A stretch of DNA of 64,000 bases from Cohnella sp. OV330 (lineage in GTDB: Bacteria > Bacillota > Bacilli > Paenibacillales > Paenibacillaceae). Below are positions 10,801 through 17,761 of the stretch, in pieces. A model generated the notes under the pieces. That model saw only the letters and a list, made by a program, of their open reading frames with translations. It ran no database searches and was not told the DNA's origin. Made by a program: the position numbers and the translations under genes. Location: positions 62,001-126,000 of the forward strand of contig NZ_FOKE01000003.1 of the NCBI RefSeq assembly GCF_900112065.1, given 5' to 3'. Each line of letters starts with the position of its first letter. Within the stretch, counting starts at the first letter, position 1.

Positions 10801-12050
10801 AGGGAGTGGATGTACTCGTCAACGGTAAGGCGGAAAATATAGGCGCCGCCACAACGTCGACGAGAAGCAACCAGACCGTAACGACCGTCATCGTGGACGA
10901 GCGTATGCTGGAACAAAAACTTGCAGCAGAAGGCCAAAAGGCCGTTTTAACGATCCCGGTTAACAAGAAGTCCGATGTCGTAGTCGGAGAACTTAGCGGT
11001 AGAATGATCCAGGGCATGGAGCAGAAGCAAGCCATTATTGAAATCAAGACGGATCATGCAACCTACACGATTCCGACGCGGCAAATCAATATTAGCGCGA
11101 TCTCCGAACAACTCGGAAAGACAATCGGACTGCAGGATATTACCATTCAAATCGAAGTGGCAGCTCCAAATGAAGATACCGTGAAACGAGTGGAGAGCTC
11201 GGCTAAAAATGGCGATTTTTCAATTATCGTTCCACCCGTTGAATTCACGATCAGAGCCGTCTCCGGAGATCAAACGATCGAGCTTACCCGTTTTGAAGCT
11301 TATGTAGAAAGAACGATCGCGATCCCGGACGGCGTGGATCCGAGTAAAATAACGACGGGTATCGTCGTAGAACCGGATGGAACGGTTCGCCATGTGCCTA
11401 CCCAAATCGTTATGATCGGGACCCAGTATTTTGCAAAGATAAACAGCTTAACGAACAGCACCTATTCCCTCGTCTACAACCCGGTAGCGTTCGATGATGT
11501 AGATCGGCACTGGGCGAAGACGGAAGTAAACGACATGGGCTCAAGAATGGTCGTTAATGGCACCGGCAACGGTTTATTTAATCCCGATCAAGCGATTACG
11601 CGGGCCGAGTTTGCCGCCATTATGGTTCGTGGATTGGGCTTGAAATTAGCTGAAGGCGCGACTGCGTTCAGCGATGTGAAACCGACGGATTGGTTCGGCG
11701 GGGCGATTCAAACCTTGTATCAATACAAGCTGATCGACGGGTTCGAAGACGGAACCTTCAGGCCGGCGGATACCATTACTCGCGAACAGGCCATGAAGAT
11801 CATGGCCCAAGCGATGGTGCTGACCGATCTCGAATCCAAGCTTTCGTTAGAAGGATCGGCTGAACCGCTAAAACCGTTCGCAGATGGAAACACAACCGCG
11901 GAGTGGGCTAAAGCTGGCGTGGCCGACGTGATTCAGGCGGGGATCATTAAGGGCAGAAGCGGCTCGACCCTTGCTCCGAAAGCGAATATTACAAGAGCGG
12001 AAGTCGCGGTTATGATTCGGAAATTGCTTCAATCTTCAGGATTGATCTAA
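7827..12050 (+). CDS. SLH-anchored surface protein with DNRLRE, RCC1-like and tandem 76-residue repeats
   Basis: An exported protein of 1407 residues. The start is taken as TTG 7827, which follows AGGGAGAGG at 7814-7822; an upstream ATG at 7746 has no site. A signal peptide (LLLAVALAIPPIAMA) is followed by a DNRLRE-like stalk domain (about nt 7950-8470), then an RCC1-like propeller region with repeated HTLGLLKDGSVRLWG and SHIVALKSDGTLVGWG units (about nt 8490-9270). Five near-identical repeats of 76 residues follow (nt 9624-10752), then a beta-rich region and three SLH domains (about nt 11490-12045; HWAKTEVNDM, NPDQAITRAEFAAI, WFGGAIQTLYQY). SLH domains bind pyruvylated secondary cell-wall polymer, so this should be displayed on the cell surface. 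It lies just after a two-component pair and ends in a strong terminator. Ligand and role are unknown. Confidence 0.88.
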   Translation: MKARSMFRLLSRIKLQLLLAVALAIPPIAMAGTASAEPDSSGTFSGTLLASCEYKSDIENGDVTASCPDAISIGANELNAFAGVLKFDLSGFDGTVLEADLKLYVTANNADEEASPELTIYQHDGNWTEPTTLEAAWPSYGSGLHARAVAVTEKDGAWMTFNIASLVRDSINKGQTELVLVLANMRWDAGGQRIFQFTSSGTNSPQLDISYTTSPVQLPAPHARIAAGDGFTLSLQDDGTVKAYGWINGSKIEVPDNLTGVQSVYASNACGYAIKTDGSVAALGDGCTVPAEVPNSNVVGLVLDGSAPAVLKNDGTIINWGSGQYKMPEEWETIYGPFKSVTGGYNHAAALTWDGDVVSWGSASMGATSVPEDLPETAAIASGINHTLGLLKDGSVRLWGYWSLERPPADLPKAVAIGANDNYSVVVTRDGAVVVWGDGERLQPPAGLSGVVAVAAGRSHIVALKSDGTLVGWGNNQHGETVTPAPSVKGLSWSAGSEIGTTKAIIADESLNDENYGELTLKYRIGAAGSVRHPYVGEDPADLGYDTELHAGDELTVPAGQHVYVMAEYEEKDEEDSAAVGVRKVAYWSDADPIVAKAPPEAPSVTADDAANTIAGLTTAMEFQVDDGAYVRYVGTNAPDLSGTHTVKVRVAADPATGTPAGAAATLSFTTNPPAPAAPSVSADDAVNTIAGLTTAMEFQVDDGTYVKYNGTNAPDLTGTHTVKVRVAADPATGTPAGAAATLSFTTNPPAPAAPSVTADDAANAIAGLTTAMEFQIDGGAYVKYDGTNAPVLSGTHTVKVRVAADLATGTPAGAAATLSFTTNPPAPEAPIVSADDAANTIIGLTTAMEFQVDGGAYVKYDGTNAPDLSGTRMVKVRVAADPATGTPAGAAATLSFTTNPPAPEAPIVSADDAVNTIAGLTTAMEFQVDDGTYVKYNGTNAPDLTGTHTVKVRVAADPATGTPAGAAATLSFTTPSTYVPPTSTPSAPKSQGVDVLVNGKAENIGAATTSTRSNQTVTTVIVDERMLEQKLAAEGQKAVLTIPVNKKSDVVVGELSGRMIQGMEQKQAIIEIKTDHATYTIPTRQINISAISEQLGKTIGLQDITIQIEVAAPNEDTVKRVESSAKNGDFSIIVPPVEFTIRAVSGDQTIELTRFEAYVERTIAIPDGVDPSKITTGIVVEPDGTVRHVPTQIVMIGTQYFAKINSLTNSTYSLVYNPVAFDDVDRHWAKTEVNDMGSRMVVNGTGNGLFNPDQAITRAEFAAIMVRGLGLKLAEGATAFSDVKPTDWFGGAIQTLYQYKLIDGFEDGTFRPADTITREQAMKIMAQAMVLTDLESKLSLEGSAEPLKPFADGNTTAEWAKAGVADVIQAGIIKGRSGSTLAPKANITRAEVAVMIRKLLQSSGLI
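9624..10752 (+). repeat. Five in-frame tandem repeats of 228 bp
   Basis: The same triplet-preserving unit recurs with starts at 9651, 9879, 10107, 10335 and 10563, exactly 228 bases apart, coding for 76 residues each (core NTIAGLTTAMEFQVD and GTNAPDLSGTHTVKVRV). The fifth copy ends where the next sequence turns Pro/Ser/Thr-rich. Copies 2 and 5 differ at about two bases over some 190, while others differ more. The unit probably folds as a small beta-sandwich spacer. Confidence 0.95.
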
Positions 12051-12070
12051 GCAACTGCTTATCGTAAAAC

Positions 12071-12106
12071 AAAGAGACCTATTCCGGCAGGAACAGGTCT
12101 CTTTTT
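12071..12106. terminator. Bidirectional rho-independent terminator
   Basis: A 10-bp perfect stem (AAAGAGACCT at 12071-12080, AGGTCTCTTT at 12095-12104) continues into a T-run and is preceded by A residues on the other side, so it can serve both the SLH gene on the plus strand and the convergent GntR gene ending at 12160. Confidence 0.9.
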
Positions 12107-12159
12107 CGCGTTTTCATGCGGCTTAAATGGTCTTGAATCCTATGATGCCGATCTGCACT

Positions 12160-13251
12160 TCATCTTTTTGCTTCTTCTCTCCCGTACAGCATCAGTTCAA
12201 CCGGCAAGACCGTCCGTCGCGGCGTATAAACGCCGTCGATCTGCTCCCGCAGCTGTTCGACGGCTGCTTGGGCCAGGGCCTCTTCGTTCTGGCTGATGTA
12301 GGAAACGCCGGGCAGGTCGGGATCGTCGAACGAGATTAATTCCGTGTTTTCTCGCCCAAGCTTTTGAAGCGACCGGGCGGTGAATTGAGCCGTCTCCGCG
12401 GACAGGGCCAGGACGGCGGTCACTTCGGGATGGGCGCGCAGGAACGCGAGGACATAGGGCTCGCCGTCGTCGGTTCGCAGGATATCGAGCGGCACATGGC
12501 ACCAGAGCGTTTTGTCGATCGAGGACCGGCGGTCGATATAAGCCTTCTCGAATCCTAGCGTGCGGTCTTCGATGGTCGAATTCGTATTGTCCGGCGAGAC
12601 GAGCGCGATCTGGCTGTGCCCTTTGTCGAGCAGCATGTTCACGGCGTCGCAGGCGCCCGCCGCGTTGTCGGAGACGATCTGGTACGTGTCGATGTTGCGA
12701 AGATAACGGTCGATGAATACGAATGGGAATTTGTCCAGCGATAAACGAAGCAGCGACTCGTTGTACTTCTCGTCCTCCGTCGGAAAGACGATCATCCCCA
12801 GGGCGCCGCTCTCCGTCAACTGCTGGATCGCTTTGGTCTCCTCGGCCGAAGATTCGCGGGTAATGTGAAGGATCATCTGGTATCCGGCGTTCTTGGCGTA
12901 GTATTCGACGCCGTCGATCAGCTTGCGGATGACCTTCGTCTTCAACGTCGGGACGATCAGGCCGATCGCGCCTTCCGCCGCTCGGCTGGCCACATCCGAT
13001 TCCCGTGACAAGGATCCCGCAGGAGCATCCGCCGAAGGCCGGGAGACAAAGGTTCCTTTGCCTTGGACGCGCGTGATCAAACCCTCGTCGGCGAGTGCCG
13101 TCAACGCGTTTTTAACGGTAATCTTGCTGACGTGGAATTCGTCCATAATCTCCTGTTCGGACGGCACCCGGTCTCTATGCCGAAGCGCTCCGGCGAGAAT
13201 TTGCTCGCGATAATGATCCTGAATTTGTTTGTACAAAGGCAGCTTGGCCAT
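12160..13251 (-). CDS. GntR-family repressor with LacI-like sugar-binding domain (AraR-like architecture)
   Basis: A 363-residue transcription factor. Residues 1-70 form a GntR winged helix (PSEQEIMDEFHVSKITVKNAL, then LITRVQGKGTFVSRP) and residues about 95-360 form a periplasmic-binding-protein-like effector domain of the LacI/GalR type (IGLIVPTLKTKV, DNAAGACDAVNML, IALVSPDNTNS, ELISFDDPDLPGVSYI). This is the domain order of the arabinose repressor AraR. The ATG at 13251 has GGAGG about 9 bases before it. The gene is divergent from an ABC sugar operon that ends in a GH43 glycosidase, so it most likely represses that operon and is released by a sugar such as arabinose or xylose. The ligand is inferred from context only. 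Confidence 0.9.
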   Translation of the reverse strand: MAKLPLYKQIQDHYREQILAGALRHRDRVPSEQEIMDEFHVSKITVKNALTALADEGLITRVQGKGTFVSRPSADAPAGSLSRESDVASRAAEGAIGLIVPTLKTKVIRKLIDGVEYYAKNAGYQMILHITRESSAEETKAIQQLTESGALGMIVFPTEDEKYNESLLRLSLDKFPFVFIDRYLRNIDTYQIVSDNAAGACDAVNMLLDKGHSQIALVSPDNTNSTIEDRTLGFEKAYIDRRSSIDKTLWCHVPLDILRTDDGEPYVLAFLRAHPEVTAVLALSAETAQFTARSLQKLGRENTELISFDDPDLPGVSYISQNEEALAQAAVEQLREQIDGVYTPRRTVLPVELMLYGREEAKR

Positions 13252-13288
13252 ATATCCAAACCTCCGGCCGTCTCATTTAGGGCATTCC

Positions 13289-13301
13289 ATAGTATTACTA
13301 T
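13289..13301. promoter_or_regulatory. Palindrome in the GntR gene leader (candidate operator)
   Basis: ATAGTATTACTAT is a perfect 13-base palindrome about 40 bases before the GntR/LacI-type regulator start. On the minus strand it overlaps a possible promoter. Its placement suits autoregulation, but no match to a known operator is claimed. Confidence 0.4.
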
Positions 13302-13386
13302 ACCATCAAAATCCAACAAAATATAAATAAATATATTTTATAAATTTTATGATCAATTGGTTATATAAAAAGTTATAAAACCCTCC

Positions 13387-13392
13387 TATAAT
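13387..13392 (+). promoter_or_regulatory. Candidate -10 box of the sugar ABC operon
   Basis: A perfect TATAAT lies 62 bases before the lipoprotein start in a very AT-rich stretch (13310-13390). I do not find a convincing -35 box at 16-18 bases upstream, which would fit an activator-dependent or weak promoter. Confidence 0.45.
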
Positions 13393-13398
13393 TCAATT

Positions 13399-13413
13399 TG
13401 TAAAGCGGTTACA
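13399..13413. promoter_or_regulatory. Inverted repeat at the presumed transcription start of the ABC operon (operator or cre-like site)
   Basis: TGTAAAGCGGTTACA has perfect 5-base arms TGTAA/TTACA that extend with partial symmetry (ATTTGTAA against GAATGTAA). It begins 7 bases after TATAAT, so a bound repressor would block initiation. The form resembles an AraR box or a catabolite-response element with one-base offset in the centre; I cannot tell which. Confidence 0.5.
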
Positions 13414-13453
13414 TTCCGAAAAAGAAAGAAAATAATCCGTGGAGGTCTACAAA

Positions 13454-14827
13454 ATGAAAAAAGCGGTCACGATGGCTTCCGTCTCCATGCTGACGGTCGC
13501 CCTGCTGTCAGGGTGCGGCGGTAACAACAAAGAAGAAGGCGCTTCGCCTTCCTCCCCAGCTTCTTCTGCAACCTCGGATGCAAGCGCTTCCCAGGGTTCG
13601 TCCGCATCCGCTTCGTCCAGCGCAAGCGCGAGCGCCGGAGACAAGGTCAAGCTGACGGTTACGCATTATATGGTCGAAAAGCCGAAAGTGGATACCTTTA
13701 AGAAGCTCACGGACCGCTTTTCCGAGCTGAATCCCGGCGTAAGCTTCGACATTCAAGTCATGCCGGTCGACAAGTATAACGACAACATCAAGCTCAAGAT
13801 CAATGCCGGCGATTCGCCCGACATCATCTTCGGCCGGCCGGCCGGCATGGTGGACATGACCAAAGCCGGCGCCTTCCTTGACGTGACGAACGAAGCGTTC
13901 GTCAAGCGCTTCGATCCCGCTTATATCCCGAACGTCTCGTACGACGGGAAAATATACGGCCTTCCCGTAGACCTCATGACCAACGCCGTCATTTATAACA
14001 AGGATCTGTTCAAGCAGGCGGGCGTCGAGGTGCCGAAGACGTACTCGGAGCTGCTCAAGGTTGCGGAGACGCTGAATTCGAAGGGCATCACGCCTTTTGC
14101 GGCTTCCTGGAAGGACGGCGCCTCGTATATGAGCTTCATGTGGCCGGACATGTGGGGGACGCTCCTCGTGCATAATCCGGATTACGCGGGAGCGGTCATG
14201 GCCGGAGACAAGAAGTTCTCGGACATTCCGGGCTACAAGGATTTCCTGCAGCGCATCAATCAACTGAGCGCCTACGCGAACGGCGACGCGAAGGATATCG
14301 ACTACGATCGCTCGCTTCAGTACTTCGCCCAAGGCAAAGCGGCGATGGACATTATGGGCAGCTTCGCGATCGGCTCGATCCGTGGCTACAATCCGACCGG
14401 CAACTTCGGCGTGTTCATGTATCCGGCGACCGACGATCCGAACGACAACTATATGACCTACTCTACGGACGACACGTGGATGATCGGCGCCAAGTCCAAG
14501 CATCTCGACATGGCCAAAAAGTTCTTCGACTTCATGGCATCGGACGAAGGCGCGCAGATCTGGGCGGACGGCGTGCAGACGATCAGCACGATCTCCAAGG
14601 ATATCAAGCCGGCGCAGCAGGACCAGATCGCGGCCGAGTTCCAGGCGATATTCCAGACGGGCAAGATCGTCAACAACCAGGTCAAGCCGCTTTGGTACGG
14701 CCAGTACGACGATACGTGGCAGAAGACGATGACCTTTTTCCTCGTCACGGATCCGGCCAAGCGCAGCGTAGACGACACGCTCAAGAAGCTTGACGACGGA
14801 TTCGTCAAGATCAACAAGATGAAGTAA
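13454..14827 (+). CDS. Sugar ABC transporter substrate-binding lipoprotein (family 1)
   Basis: A 457-residue extracellular solute-binding protein. Start at ATG 13454 with GGAGG at 13441-13445. The signal peptide ends in a lipobox (LLSGC), so the Cys after it is lipidated and the protein is tethered outside the membrane. A Ser/Ala-rich linker (about residues 30-60) is followed by a MalE-like fold with typical segments (INAGDSPDIIFG, YGLPVDLMTNAVIYNKDLF, GKAAMDIMGSFAIG). It is the first gene of an operon with two permeases and a GH43 enzyme, divergent from a GntR/LacI-type regulator. The ligand is likely an arabino- or xylo-oligosaccharide, inferred from the GH43 neighbour. No ATPase gene is in the operon, as is usual where a shared MsmX-type ATPase serves many importers. 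Confidence 0.92.
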   Translation: MKKAVTMASVSMLTVALLSGCGGNNKEEGASPSSPASSATSDASASQGSSASASSSASASAGDKVKLTVTHYMVEKPKVDTFKKLTDRFSELNPGVSFDIQVMPVDKYNDNIKLKINAGDSPDIIFGRPAGMVDMTKAGAFLDVTNEAFVKRFDPAYIPNVSYDGKIYGLPVDLMTNAVIYNKDLFKQAGVEVPKTYSELLKVAETLNSKGITPFAASWKDGASYMSFMWPDMWGTLLVHNPDYAGAVMAGDKKFSDIPGYKDFLQRINQLSAYANGDAKDIDYDRSLQYFAQGKAAMDIMGSFAIGSIRGYNPTGNFGVFMYPATDDPNDNYMTYSTDDTWMIGAKSKHLDMAKKFFDFMASDEGAQIWADGVQTISTISKDIKPAQQDQIAAEFQAIFQTGKIVNNQVKPLWYGQYDDTWQKTMTFFLVTDPAKRSVDDTLKKLDDGFVKINKMK

Positions 14828-14840
14828 GAGACGGCTAGCC

Positions 14841-14863
14841 TTCGCGCCCGGCCCGGGCGCGAA
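14841..14863 (+). promoter_or_regulatory. Intra-operon GC-rich hairpin between binding-protein and permease genes
   Basis: A perfect 10-bp stem (TTCGCGCCCG, CGGGCGCGAA) with a GCC loop and no T-run. In malE-malF-type operons such a hairpin stabilises the upstream mRNA and lets the binding protein be made in excess; the same position is occupied by a hairpin in the second ABC operon of this window (20723-20764). Confidence 0.7.
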
Positions 14864-14899
14864 AGGCCGGCCCTACGACAAGAATTCGGCGGTGATGGC

Positions 14900-15757
14900 A
14901 TGAAGCGTTTGTACAAGGATCGGATCGTTACTTTTTCGTTTTTGATACCCGCGCTTTTCTTTTTTTCGCTGGTCGTCATCATTCCCTTTTTCCGGGGCTT
15001 GAATATCGCGTTCACGAACTGGGACGGGATCAGTCCGACCTACGAATACGTCGGCTTTCACAATCTGAGGCTGCTGTTCGGCGATTCGGACGCGCTCGAG
15101 CCGCTTCGCAACACGCTGTTTTTCGCCTTGTTCACCACTTTTTTCGTGAACGTCTTCGGTTTGCTGCTCGCTGCGGCGCTGAATACGAAGTTCAAGGGCG
15201 TCAACCTGCTGAAGTCGTTTATTTTCATGCCGATGGTCATCAGCCTTGTGTTGGCCGCGATTATCTGGCGTTATATTTACAGCGATATCTATCCGCTGCT
15301 GTTCCATACGGACGGCGGACTGCTCGGCAATCCGTCGACCGTCATGCTCGGCATCGCGATCATCTGCGTCTGGAAGGAAGTCGGACTCGCGATGGTGATC
15401 TACTACGCGGGCCTGCAGACGATCCCGAAGGATATGTACGAATCCGCCCGGATCGACGGCGCGGGGATCGTCCAGCAGTTCCGCAAGATCACGGTACCGC
15501 TGCTCATGCCGGCATTCACGTACTGCGTGCCGTTATGGCTCGGCACGGGACTTCGGCAGTTCGATTATCCTATGGTCGCGACCAAGGGCGGCCCCGGCAC
15601 CTCGTCGGAGACGCTTGCCATGTACGTATATAACTATGAGTTCCCTTATTTCAAAGCCGGCTACGGCCAAATGTCCGCGATCGTGCTGTTCGCGTTCATC
15701 CTCGTGCTCACCATGCTCGTGACGCGTTATTTCCGTGGGAGAGAGGTGGAATATTGA
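14900..15757 (+). CDS. Sugar ABC transporter permease, MalF type
   Basis: A 285-residue inner-membrane protein with six predicted helices. The ATPase-docking EAA loop is visible (YESARIDGAGIVQQFRKITVPLLMP region, near residues 180-205). The ATG at 14900 follows a GGTGAT purine site. It is followed directly by the second permease, whose TTG start overlaps this stop codon (TTGA), so the two subunits are translationally coupled. They would form the heterodimeric channel for the lipoprotein encoded upstream. Confidence 0.93.
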   Translation: MKRLYKDRIVTFSFLIPALFFFSLVVIIPFFRGLNIAFTNWDGISPTYEYVGFHNLRLLFGDSDALEPLRNTLFFALFTTFFVNVFGLLLAAALNTKFKGVNLLKSFIFMPMVISLVLAAIIWRYIYSDIYPLLFHTDGGLLGNPSTVMLGIAIICVWKEVGLAMVIYYAGLQTIPKDMYESARIDGAGIVQQFRKITVPLLMPAFTYCVPLWLGTGLRQFDYPMVATKGGPGTSSETLAMYVYNYEFPYFKAGYGQMSAIVLFAFILVLTMLVTRYFRGREVEY

Positions 15758-16599
15758 ACACGCATCTCTTAAAGAAGCCCCGCAGCTGGCCGGACCGGCT
15801 CCGGATCGCTCTCTTATACGCGATCGCCGTGCTTTTCCTGTTTCCTTTTTACATCGCCATCGTCTATTCGCTCAAGACGCCCGTCGAGACGGCCGCAAGC
15901 CCGCTTAGCCTGCCGAAGCATATCGCCTGGAGCAACTACGCGGACGCCATCGCGGCATCGCATTTCTTCATGGCGCTCCGCAACAGCGTCGTCGCCACGG
16001 TCGGCACGGTCGCGCTGACGATTCTGGTCTGCTCGATGGGCGCCTACGTCATCGCGCGCAATCAGAATCGCTTCTATTCTTTCTTCTATTACTTGTTCAT
16101 GTCGAGCATCATGCTGCCGTTCCAGGTGCTGATGTTCCCGCTCTACAAGACGTGGGCGGACCTGCACATCCTCAACACGCTGCATGGTCTCGTCATCTCG
16201 CTGACGGGCGTGCAGATCGGCTACTTCTGCTTCCTGTACGTCGGCTTCATCAAGACCGTGCCGCGAGAGCTAGAGGAGTCGGCGCTGCTCGACGGCGCAT
16301 CCAAGTACAGGACGTTCTTCTCCGTCATCTTCCCGCTGCTGAAGCCGATTAACGCGACGATCATCGTCCTGAGCGCGCTCGGCGCCTGGAACGACTTCGT
16401 CGTATCGATGGTGCTCGTGCAGAAAAAAACGGCATCGACGCTCCCGCTCGTCCAATTCCAGTTCTTCGGCGAATATACGTCGGAGGTGAACATGGCGTTC
16501 GCGGCCATCATTCTGTCGATGATTCCCATCATGGTGTTCTATGGATTCGCTCAGCGCTACATTATCGGTGGCGTTACCGCGGGTGCAGTCAAAGGATAA
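15754..16599 (+). CDS. Sugar ABC transporter permease, MalG type
   Basis: A 281-residue permease with six predicted helices and an EAA loop (ELEESALLDGASKYRTFF). It uses a TTG start that overlaps the stop of the MalF-type gene; GAGAGGTGG at 15741-15749 is the ribosome site. The C-terminal ending GGVTAGAVKG is typical of the MalG side. It is followed after 26 bases by the GH43 gene, so the importer and an intracellular glycosidase are one operon. Confidence 0.93.
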   Translation: MNTHLLKKPRSWPDRLRIALLYAIAVLFLFPFYIAIVYSLKTPVETAASPLSLPKHIAWSNYADAIAASHFFMALRNSVVATVGTVALTILVCSMGAYVIARNQNRFYSFFYYLFMSSIMLPFQVLMFPLYKTWADLHILNTLHGLVISLTGVQIGYFCFLYVGFIKTVPRELEESALLDGASKYRTFFSVIFPLLKPINATIIVLSALGAWNDFVVSMVLVQKKTASTLPLVQFQFFGEYTSEVNMAFAAIILSMIPIMVFYGFAQRYIIGGVTAGAVKG

Positions 16600-16625
16600 A
16601 AATGGAATGAAACGAGGTAATATGC

Positions 16626-17606
16626 ATGAACCCATCCGCGCAAAAGGCAGACAAAACGATTTTTCCCAACCCCTTAATCGCCCAGCGGGCGGACCCATGG
16701 GTATACAGGCATGCTGACGGTTACTATTATCTGACGGCGTCCGTACCCGAGTACGATCGAATCGAGCTGCGGCGTTCGAGGACGCTGGCCGGCCTTGCGG
16801 ACGGCGAACGGACCGTCGTATGGACGAAGCCTCTCTCGGGGCCGGCCAGCGCGCTGATCTGGGCGCCCGAGCTCCATCACATTGACGGTAAATGGTATAT
16901 TTACTTCGCCGCAGCACCGTCGGAGGAGATCGTGGACGGACTGTTCAATCATCGGATGTACGTGCTGGAAAACGGATCGTCCGATCCGTTCGCCGGAGAT
17001 TGGATCGAGAAAGGGCGTATCGCCACCGCCTGGGATACCTTCTCGCTCGATGCCACCAGCTTCGCGCACCGGGGAAAACGGTATCTCGTCTGGGCGCAAA
17101 AGGCACCGGATGTCGAGGGCAATTCAAATCTGTACATCTCGGAAATGGAAAACCCGTGGACGCTGCGGGGAAAACAGGCGTTGTTAACAAAGCCGGACCT
17201 TGCTTGGGAACGAATCGGCTTCCTGGTCAACGAGGGGCCGGCGGTGCTGGAGCGGGACGGCAAGCTGTTCATCACCTACTCCGCAAGCGCGACCGACCAC
17301 CACTACTGCATCGGTCTGCTCGAAGCCGACGCGGAGGCGGACCCGCTCGATCCGTCCGCTTGGCGCAAGTGGGATACGCCAGTATTCACGACCAGCGAGG
17401 CGAACGGCATTTACGGTCCCGGCCACAGCTGCTTTACGGTGGCGGAGGACGGCGAGACGGACGTGCTCGTCTATCACGCTCGCAGCTACAAGGAGATCGT
17501 CGGCAATCCGCTGTACGATCCGAACCGGCACGCGCGCGCGCAGGCGTTCGGCTGGGATGCCGAAGGCCGCCCGGCGTTCGGCGAGCCGCTGCCGGAGATT
17601 TCTTAA
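16626..17606 (+). CDS. Glycoside hydrolase family 43 (arabinofuranosidase/xylosidase type)
   Basis: A 326-residue five-bladed beta-propeller glycosidase without a signal peptide, hence cytosolic. The three GH43 acidic residues can be placed: Asp23 (QRADPWVYR, base), Asp142 (FSLDATSF, pKa modulator) and Glu203 (LVNEGPAVL, acid). The end segment GIYGPGHSCFTV, with a histidine, and LVYHARSY is also typical. Start at ATG 16626 after a GAGG site. As the last gene of an ABC importer operon it should split imported short arabino- or xylo-oligosaccharides into monomers; which sugar bond it cuts cannot be read from sequence alone. The unit ends in a strong terminator at 17657-17700. Confidence 0.88.
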   Translation: MNPSAQKADKTIFPNPLIAQRADPWVYRHADGYYYLTASVPEYDRIELRRSRTLAGLADGERTVVWTKPLSGPASALIWAPELHHIDGKWYIYFAAAPSEEIVDGLFNHRMYVLENGSSDPFAGDWIEKGRIATAWDTFSLDATSFAHRGKRYLVWAQKAPDVEGNSNLYISEMENPWTLRGKQALLTKPDLAWERIGFLVNEGPAVLERDGKLFITYSASATDHHYCIGLLEADAEADPLDPSAWRKWDTPVFTTSEANGIYGPGHSCFTVAEDGETDVLVYHARSYKEIVGNPLYDPNRHARAQAFGWDAEGRPAFGEPLPEIS

Positions 17607-17656
17607 CTTCCGATCCGCCCGACGGGCGAGAGCGGAATGAATGTCGGATCGGATAG

Positions 17657-17700
17657 AAGACGACCTCAGCGCCGGATTCCCGGCACTGAGGTCGTCTTTT
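17657..17700 (+). terminator. Rho-independent terminator after the GH43 operon
   Basis: A 13-bp stem (AAGACGACCTCAG at 17657-17669, CTGAGGTCGTCTT at 17686-17698) enclosing a smaller GCCGG/CCGGC hairpin, followed by TTTTG. It closes the plus-strand sugar operon. Confidence 0.93.
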
Positions 17701-17710
17701 GTTCCTAGAG

Positions 17711-17747
17711 AAATAGCCAGCCGGCTATTATTACCGGCTGGCTATTT
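17711..17747 (-). terminator. Rho-independent terminator of the minus-strand PLP-enzyme operon
   Basis: A 14-bp stem (AAATAGCCAGCCGG, CCGGCTGGCTATTT) with a 9-base loop lies 15 bases after the stop of the PLP enzyme gene. The T-run is short, so termination may be moderate. Together with 17657-17700 it separates two convergent operons. Confidence 0.75.
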
Positions 17748-17761
17748 CATCCCGTTGTATT

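Noticed and set aside
13399-13413. A firm call of a CcpA cre site
   Set aside because: The central CG is one base off the cre pattern on one strand and one position fails on the other, so it is only listed as a candidate operator.
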